Source: Acanthosepion lycidas (Eukaryota; Mollusca; Cephalopoda; Sepiida; Sepiidae). Taken from it: a DNA stretch of 64,000 nucleotides. The notes beneath the pieces were generated by a model. It was not told the DNA's origin. It was given only the letters and a program-made list of their open reading frames with translations, and did not search any database. The translations under genes and the position numbers were made by a program. This document shows, piece after piece, positions 63,975 to 64,000 of the stretch. Location of the stretch: positions 109,723,005 to 109,787,004 of the forward strand of contig OZ010571.1 in the NCBI GenBank assembly GCA_963932145.1, in the 5' to 3' direction. The stretch's first letter is position 1, and the number at the start of each line of letters is the position of its first letter.

Positions 63975-64000
63975 ATTTTATATATAGATCTCAAATGTTC

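Overview
The window is AT-rich, intron- or intergenic-type animal DNA with no recognisable host gene, exon, functional rRNA or functional tRNA. The mix of repeats suggests a mollusc and most likely a coleoid cephalopod such as an octopus. It contains RTE-type and CR1/Jockey-type LINE fragments, 5S-rRNA/tRNA-derived SINEs, Tc1/mariner and hAT fossils, and many (TA)n/(CA)n microsatellites. That assignment is inference from the repeat types, because no species-specific gene is present. Nearly every open frame of 60 residues or more is a translated microsatellite, an antisense frame of a LINE, or a short piece of a decayed transposase or reverse transcriptase.

Retroelements. About twenty 5'-truncated fragments of one RTE-like LINE lie on both strands. 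All carry the same reverse transcriptase C-terminal region (core like KFLGHIMRKEGLENLILTG) and most end near a GGACATGGCACATAAAAGAAG-type 3' end. One longer CR1/Jockey-type LINE copy occupies 45550-47890, and six isolated copies of its 3' end are scattered elsewhere. A Penelope-like GIY-YIG fragment lies at 12735-13065. A 289-bp solo LTR with a perfect 5-bp target duplication sits at 57014-57302. At least three SINE families are visible. The first is a composite whose head is 5S rRNA-like, followed by a tRNA-like part, a body and a (TCAA)n tail. The second is a tRNA-headed family at 13612, 19020, 19540, 45290 and 61738. The third is a tRNA-headed singleton at 16848. A retroposon called X here (2475, 33465, 40795) shares its 3' tail with the 5S SINE. 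One X copy carries a 29-unit, roughly 31-bp minisatellite (33536-34434).

DNA elements. Several inverted-repeat elements are present. One family has mariner-type ends starting TTAGGTTGGTGCAAAA, the same end as the human Hsmar1/MADE1 family: 15916, 50204 and 62064 for a 102-bp form, 21080 and 48437 for an 80-bp form, and a lone end at 20083. A second foldback family is at 4939 and 54902. A 320-bp palindromic element with TA duplications is at 58999-59318. Transposase fossils include Tc1-like copies at 34925-36443 and 49200-49970 and mariner-like copies at 13715-14160 and 41118-41898. hAT-like nonautonomous elements are at 29162-29622 and 56548-57515.

The most unusual structure is a segment of about 730 bp at 15286-16011 that recurs in inverted orientation at 50204-50950. 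One end is a complete mariner hairpin and the other is a second TTAGGTTGGT terminus, as if two mariner ends had mobilised the sequence between them. Nested insertions are common: RTE in RTE at 21195-21780, X in RTE at 2368-2860, an unknown element in a SINE at 30300-30513, and an LTR in hAT. They allow relative dating of the families.
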